From assembly GCA_022710505.1 (NCBI GenBank), contig JAKLGS010000018.1, positions 1 through 11,492 of the forward strand: DNA of 11,492 nucleotides. Direction: 5' to 3'. A program made the position numbers and the translations under genes. This DNA comes from Patescibacteria group bacterium (lineage in GTDB: Bacteria; Patescibacteriota; WWE3; UBA101185; UBA10185). Positions 7,955 to 11,492 of this stretch are shown piece after piece. A model generated the notes under the pieces. It did no database searches and had not been told where the DNA came from. It saw only the letters and a program-made list of their open reading frames with translations. The first letter of the stretch is position 1, and each line of letters begins with the position of its first letter.

Positions 7955-9688
7955 TTACTTTTCAATTTCAGTTTCAAATTCGTTTCCCATGAAATCTTTG
8001 AAGACTACCCTATCGTTTTCTTTTTTTATGTTGGTATATCTCTTTTCTCCGGGAAGAATATTTAAATCGTTTATGTCATATGCAGTTACTTTTCCAGTAT
8101 TTTCTATCTTTATTCTTATTTTCCCAGATAATATTACGAGTGGGTTAAGATTAAGAACCTTATTTGCTTTTACTGATGGCTTAAAATTTTCATCAGAGCT
8201 TGTCTGAGATAAGGCCGTTTCTATTAACTTTTCATTGTCAGAATATCTATATGTACCTGCTGAGAATGGATGTTCAGAACTTATTCCTTTTCTAACAAAA
8301 GCAAAATGATTAGTATCTAATTTTGAAAAATAATCTAGTCCCGATGTAGTACCCCATGTAGGATCAACTTGAACCCAGCCATTGTATGGATCGTAGAATT
8401 CAGCCCATGAGTGCAATGTATCCCCACTTTCCAAACTGATTGAGATCGGTTTATTAGATTCTTCGGATGTGAAAGCATACCCATTAATTTCTCTGGCGGG
8501 TATTCCCATTGCTCTTGTCACAGCTATAAAAAGATCAGTAAACTCCATACAGGTCCATGAATTTTTTTGGGATGCCGCTGCTTCGGCACCTTTTCTTTCA
8601 ACCATACCTTTGCTTTGTGCATCAAAATCATACTTTAAATTATTTTTTATAAATTCATATACCATTTTTGCGTTATAAACTACAGTTTGATCATCTTTTT
8701 TAAGTTCCCTTGCAATTTTTAAAATATAAGGTGATTTGGTTTCCCAATATTTTTGCTGTCTTGTGTAATTTTTTATAAGTACTTTAGGAATTTCAGATAT
8801 TATTCCTCCCGAGTTTACATTAATCTGTTTACTTAAAAGTCTTGATGTTCCTTGTACCTCAATTTCTGTTTTTTGCTTTGGTTTTAGTATGTAATAAGCA
8901 ACAAAATTATTATCCTCATCGTATTCTATTTTAAAAGGTCTTGGACTTATTTTATCGTAGCTGACGTTTTGGTAGTGCTCGATATCAGAGGGTATAGCTA
9001 TTTTCTTAATCGCCGGAAGTATTAAGTCATTTTGAATTTGGTATTTTATTTTAAAGTTAACAGGCTGAAAACCTCCGAAGGCGGCACTGATGCCGGTTGA
9101 TTCGAAGGTATTTTTAGTAAAATAAAATATGTTCTTACCATCCTCTTTTTTTTCGATTGTCGGTTCTGGAGTTAAAAATACTTTCGGTCCAAAAGATTCC
9201 GGAACTGACAATTTAAAATCGTAAGCTGTCGTCTCATCAGGTATTTGAATTTTTGGAATGTAGATATTCCAAATACTGCCTGATTTTACTGCTACACTTT
9301 TTGATTTATATTTTATGGTAATTGTATTCTGTCTTCCTTCTCCGATTGAGTAATCTTTAATGGTTACAGTTATGTCAGTGTTATTTTTATTATTATTTAA
9401 TTTAGGCTCTGTTTCTTTCCCATTGGTTTCAGCGGATACTTCGTATATATTTGAATCCATTGCTGATAATGAGTAATTCATTGGTATGACATCGTTTTGT
9501 AAGTTTGTTATTGTCGCGTTATGGGTAATATTTGCTTCCCCTGACTCATCAATAATATACTCTGATTTATAGTCAATCATAAACTGACTTGCTTCGACTT
9601 TAAAAATTACACCGGATGTAATAAAAATGTTGGTGAGTATAAAAACCGAAACTAGTGTTCTAACTATGTTTTTAAAACAAGTATTCAT
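7955..9688 (-). CDS. Exported transglutaminase-like protein
   Basis: This is a predicted secreted or surface protein with a papain-like transglutaminase core. Starting at the ATG whose first base is 9688 it has 577 residues. Residues 1-33 form a signal peptide with Lys and Arg followed by a hydrophobic run, with likely cleavage after VEA. Residues about 34-310 look beta-rich and carry no motif I recognise. The core (about 335-460) holds the catalytic triad Cys380 in SWTCMEFTDLF, His426 in LHSWAEFY and Asp442 in VDPTW. About 115 further residues look like a second beta domain, with no C-terminal anchor. The fold occurs in cross-linkers, proteases and peptidoglycan-related enzymes, so the substrate is unknown. 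An upstream TTG at 9724 would add 12 residues, but it overlaps uvrC and the putative -35. ATG 9688 is preferred because it places the signal peptide at the N-terminus and a -10 element at leaderless spacing. Confidence 0.88.
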   Translation of the reverse strand: MNTCFKNIVRTLVSVFILTNIFITSGVIFKVEASQFMIDYKSEYIIDESGEANITHNATITNLQNDVIPMNYSLSAMDSNIYEVSAETNGKETEPKLNNNKNNTDITVTIKDYSIGEGRQNTITIKYKSKSVAVKSGSIWNIYIPKIQIPDETTAYDFKLSVPESFGPKVFLTPEPTIEKKEDGKNIFYFTKNTFESTGISAAFGGFQPVNFKIKYQIQNDLILPAIKKIAIPSDIEHYQNVSYDKISPRPFKIEYDEDNNFVAYYILKPKQKTEIEVQGTSRLLSKQINVNSGGIISEIPKVLIKNYTRQQKYWETKSPYILKIARELKKDDQTVVYNAKMVYEFIKNNLKYDFDAQSKGMVERKGAEAAASQKNSWTCMEFTDLFIAVTRAMGIPAREINGYAFTSEESNKPISISLESGDTLHSWAEFYDPYNGWVQVDPTWGTTSGLDYFSKLDTNHFAFVRKGISSEHPFSAGTYRYSDNEKLIETALSQTSSDENFKPSVKANKVLNLNPLVILSGKIRIKIENTGKVTAYDINDLNILPGEKRYTNIKKENDRVVFKDFMGNEFETEIEK

Positions 9689-9695
9689 CCTCCAA

Positions 9696-9724
9696 ATGCT
9701 ACAATAACTATGTGAAAACCTCAA
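9696..9724 (-). promoter_or_regulatory. Putative leaderless promoter of the transglutaminase gene
   Basis: On the minus strand TTGAGG (plus bases 9719-9724) and TAGCAT (9696-9701) are 17 bases apart, with four of six matches each. The -10 ends 7 bases before the ATG at 9688, so the mRNA would start at or next to the start codon. A GGAGG directly abuts the ATG, too close to act as a normal Shine-Dalgarno site for it. The -35 lies inside the first codons of uvrC. Confidence 0.5.
9697..9705 (+). promoter_or_regulatory. Extended -10 promoter of uvrC, leaderless spacing
   Basis: TGCTACAAT fits the extended -10 pattern TGnTATAAT with one mismatch. Only 6 bases separate it from the GTG at 9712, so the G of that codon is the expected transcription start. 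There is no good -35 at normal spacing, which the extended -10 could offset, and no Shine-Dalgarno sequence. The hexamer overlaps the minus-strand -10 of the neighbouring gene by two bases. Confidence 0.55.
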
Positions 9725-11067
9725 ATGTTGTTCAAAAAGTTGAAAACCTTCCGCAAACTCCGGGTTCGTATATTTTTAAAGATAGTACTGGAAAGGTTAT
9801 CTACGTTGGTAAAGCCAAAAATTTAAAAGCCCGAGTAAAATCTTATTTTTCTGTCAACATCCCCTCTGATTTTAAAACAGCTGAATTAGTACGTAGGATT
9901 AACGACCTCGAATTCATAAAAGTAGATTCTGAATTTGAAGCCATAATATTAGAAGCGGAATTAATTAAAAAATATAAACCTAAATATAATATTGTTTTAA
10001 AAGATGATAGATCTAAAATTTATATTGTAATTAGAAACGATCTTATTACACTTTCGGAAAAAAAATATAAATTACCAAAGGTCATTACTGCTCGTAAACC
10101 TGATTTGAAAGAAACTGACATAGTGTTCGGACCATATCCTAACAATGTAGTTGTAAGAAATATTCTCACAACATCAAGAAAGATATTTCCATTTAGAGAC
10201 TGTAATTATTCGAAATTTGCTAAGTATAAAAAAATCGGATCCCCATGTTTGTACGGTCATATGGGAATTTGCTCTTCTCCTTGTTTAGCAAATGAAGTCT
10301 CTGATTTATCAGATTATAAAAAAAGTATTTCAGGTTTGAAGAAAATACTGTCTGGAAATGTTACAGGTTTAATAAGAGACATAAATAAAAAAATGCAGAC
10401 TTACTCAAAAAATGAGAATTTTGAAGAGGCTGCAGTGTGCAGAGACTTATTAGATAAATTTTATTTTGTACAAAAAACTTTCAGAGAGGCCGAAGAGTAT
10501 ATTAATAACCCTTATCTTGTTGATGATATTAGCAAAAAATCTTTGGAAGAGATAAAAGATTTTTTACCGGTTTTAAAAAATTTACCTCGAAGAGTTGAGT
10601 GTTATGATATTTCAAATATATCAGGCAAAGAGGCTGTAGGTTCAATGGTAGTTTCTATTAACGGGACAATAGATAAATCGGAATATAAAAGATTTAGGAT
10701 AAAATTTAAAAAAACACCGGATGATTTTGGAATGTTGTATGAGGTATTATATAGAAGATTAAAAAGGGAATTACCGGGAAGTGATATGAAAAGTTGGGGA
10801 GTTCCGGACCTTATTGTCGTTGACGGAGGAAAACCGCAGGTCTCCTCTGCTTCTGATGTTTTAAGAGATTTAGAGATATTAGTTCCGGTTGTAGGTATTG
10901 CAAAAAAATACGAGACTTTAGTTTATAAAGAAGGTAAGGATTTTATAGAAAAAACATTTCCTAAAGACAGTTTAGGAATGAAATTAATTATAAAATTAAG
11001 AGACGAATCCCACAGATTTGCTCAAAGTTACCACCACCTACTAAGAAAAAAATCACTACTAGAGTGA
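9712..11067 (+). CDS. uvrC: UvrC, excinuclease ABC subunit C, short form without the HhH domain
   Basis: UvrC makes both incisions around a lesion held by UvrB. The 451-residue protein has an N-terminal GIY-YIG nuclease (PGSYIF at 17-22, YVGKAKNLKAR at 31-41, conserved Glu residues near 74-83), which makes the 3' cut. Four cysteines (164, 179, 187, 191) match the iron-sulfur ligands known in UvrC. A UVR motif (about 218-250) pairs with the UvrB C-terminus. The RNase H-like domain for the 5' cut keeps Asp299, Asp371 and His434. Bacterial UvrC is usually about 600 residues and ends in tandem helix-hairpin-helix motifs. Here the protein stops just after the RNase H-like domain and a terminator and another gene follow at once, so the domain is absent rather than frameshifted off. 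The GTG start is the only plausible one: it gives the usual short lead-in to the GIY-YIG domain and sits 6 bases from a -10 element. Confidence 0.96.
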   Translation: MKTSNVVQKVENLPQTPGSYIFKDSTGKVIYVGKAKNLKARVKSYFSVNIPSDFKTAELVRRINDLEFIKVDSEFEAIILEAELIKKYKPKYNIVLKDDRSKIYIVIRNDLITLSEKKYKLPKVITARKPDLKETDIVFGPYPNNVVVRNILTTSRKIFPFRDCNYSKFAKYKKIGSPCLYGHMGICSSPCLANEVSDLSDYKKSISGLKKILSGNVTGLIRDINKKMQTYSKNENFEEAAVCRDLLDKFYFVQKTFREAEEYINNPYLVDDISKKSLEEIKDFLPVLKNLPRRVECYDISNISGKEAVGSMVVSINGTIDKSEYKRFRIKFKKTPDDFGMLYEVLYRRLKRELPGSDMKSWGVPDLIVVDGGKPQVSSASDVLRDLEILVPVVGIAKKYETLVYKEGKDFIEKTFPKDSLGMKLIIKLRDESHRFAQSYHHLLRKKSLLE

Positions 11068-11078
11068 TTTTTTTCTTT
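11043..11078. terminator. Strong hairpin terminator overlapping the uvrC stop codon
   Basis: Bases 11043-11057 pair perfectly with 11063-11077, giving a 15-bp stem around the loop ACTAG. The 3' arm ends in a T7 tract and more T residues follow; the 5' arm carries A7, so it could also terminate minus-strand transcripts. The last several uvrC codons and its TGA (11065-11067) lie inside the hairpin. Confidence 0.88.
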
Positions 11079-11101
11079 TGCTTTTGTACTCTCAATAGAT
11101 T

Positions 11102-11107
11102 TATAAT
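11102..11107 (+). promoter_or_regulatory. -10 element TATAAT before the terminal membrane protein gene
   Basis: A perfect TATAAT lies 9 bases before the ATG at 11117, the same spacing as at uvrA, again suggesting a leaderless mRNA. No convincing -35 is present at 16-18 bases, and no Shine-Dalgarno sequence exists in the 49-base gap after uvrC. Confidence 0.5.
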
Positions 11108-11116
11108 CTAATCAAT

Positions 11117-11492
11117 ATGAGAAGTATTTTAAGAGCGTTGGTTTATACATTTATTTCTTTATATTTTACAAATTTAATTGTAGGATCGTTTTCTTATACT
11201 AACGATAAGACCGCATATTTAGTTGTGTTTGCGATCTCTCTTCTATATTTACTATTAAGACCGGTATTGTCAGTTGTTTCATTACCAACCAAGGGAAGTG
11301 TTTTTTTATTGATTACAGTAATAACAACTTCTATTATTTTTTACGCTTTACAAAGTGTGCTTCCTGATTTTTCATTTGTACCCGTTACACTGCGCAGTTT
11401 GAATATTTTCGGGCGTGTGCTACCATCTAAAGACTTGGATAGCCTTTGGGCTATGATATTTTCTGCCCTTATGACAAGTGCGATTTATTTAT
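11117..11492 (+). CDS. Small hydrophobic membrane protein, possibly YvlD/phage-holin-4-like (3' partial)
   Basis: The frame is open from the ATG at 11117 to the window edge, 125 codons so far. The product is strongly hydrophobic, with likely transmembrane segments at about residues 4-24, 34-50, 57-78 and 108-125. A conserved-looking LLLRPVLSVVSLP motif follows the second segment. This order, with an (I/L)RP motif leading into 'LSLP', resembles the small four-helix phage_holin_4_2 (YvlD-like) family, whose members are mostly chromosomal proteins of unknown function despite the name. The similarity is recalled by eye, so the family call is tentative, but an integral membrane protein is clear. 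It has its own -10 element after the uvrC terminator and is probably transcribed independently of uvrC. Confidence 0.7.
   Translation, partial: MRSILRALVYTFISLYFTNLIVGSFSYTNDKTAYLVVFAISLLYLLLRPVLSVVSLPTKGSVFLLITVITTSIIFYALQSVLPDFSFVPVTLRSLNIFGRVLPSKDLDSLWAMIFSALMTSAIYL

Noticed and set aside
7946..7981. CGAATT/AATTCG inverted repeat across the uvrA-transglutaminase junction as a bidirectional terminator
   Set aside because: Only six pairs around a 24-base loop, with no T tract on either side.
9689..9724. TTG start at 9724 for the transglutaminase gene, adding 12 residues
   Set aside because: It overlaps uvrC, places polar residues before the signal peptide, and the TTG itself belongs to the likely -35. 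ATG 9688 fits better.
11117..11492. Holin-like gene as evidence of a prophage
   Set aside because: YvlD-type proteins are widespread chromosomal membrane proteins. No integrase, lysin or structural phage gene is nearby.

Overview
The window is AT-rich (about one third G+C by eye), gene-dense bacterial DNA with the standard genetic code: TGA, TAG and TAA all act as stops at sensible gene ends. It carries all three genes of the UvrABC excinuclease within about 11 kb, interspersed with genes for envelope proteins. The small intergenic gaps, a UvrC lacking its usual C-terminal helix-hairpin-helix domain, few Shine-Dalgarno sites and the low GC suggest a Candidate Phyla Radiation (Patescibacteria) genome. 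That placement is inference; there is no rRNA or other marker here to fix the lineage.

Layout from left to right: uvrB (5' end cut off by the window edge, + strand, ends 2000); a class A penicillin-binding protein (2127-4391, +); a 92-residue two-helix membrane protein of unknown function (4550-4828, +), followed by a clear intrinsic terminator; full-length uvrA (4954-7953, +); an exported transglutaminase-like protein (9688 down to 7955, - strand) whose stop lies one base from that of uvrA; a short uvrC (9712-11067, +), divergent from the transglutaminase gene across only 23 bp; and the start of a small hydrophobic membrane protein, possibly of the YvlD/phage-holin-like family (11117 to the window end, +).

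Functionally, UvrA finds DNA damage with UvrB, UvrB verifies it, and UvrC cuts on both sides, so the damage-recognition and incision half of nucleotide excision repair is encoded here. The helicase UvrD, the polymerase and the ligase are not. The other genes build or remodel the cell surface. Nothing links the two sets mechanistically, and each gene appears to have its own promoter, so this is a neighbourhood rather than a single operon.

The most interesting regulatory observation is that -10-like hexamers sit only 5-9 bases upstream of the start codons of five genes, none of which has a Shine-Dalgarno sequence. This suggests leaderless mRNAs. The 92-residue gene is the exception, with a strong AAAGGAG. 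The pattern is most striking between uvrC and the transglutaminase gene, where two divergent -10 elements overlap inside the 23-bp gap. I found no clearly undescribed multi-gene system, CRISPR array, tRNA, rRNA or insertion sequence.
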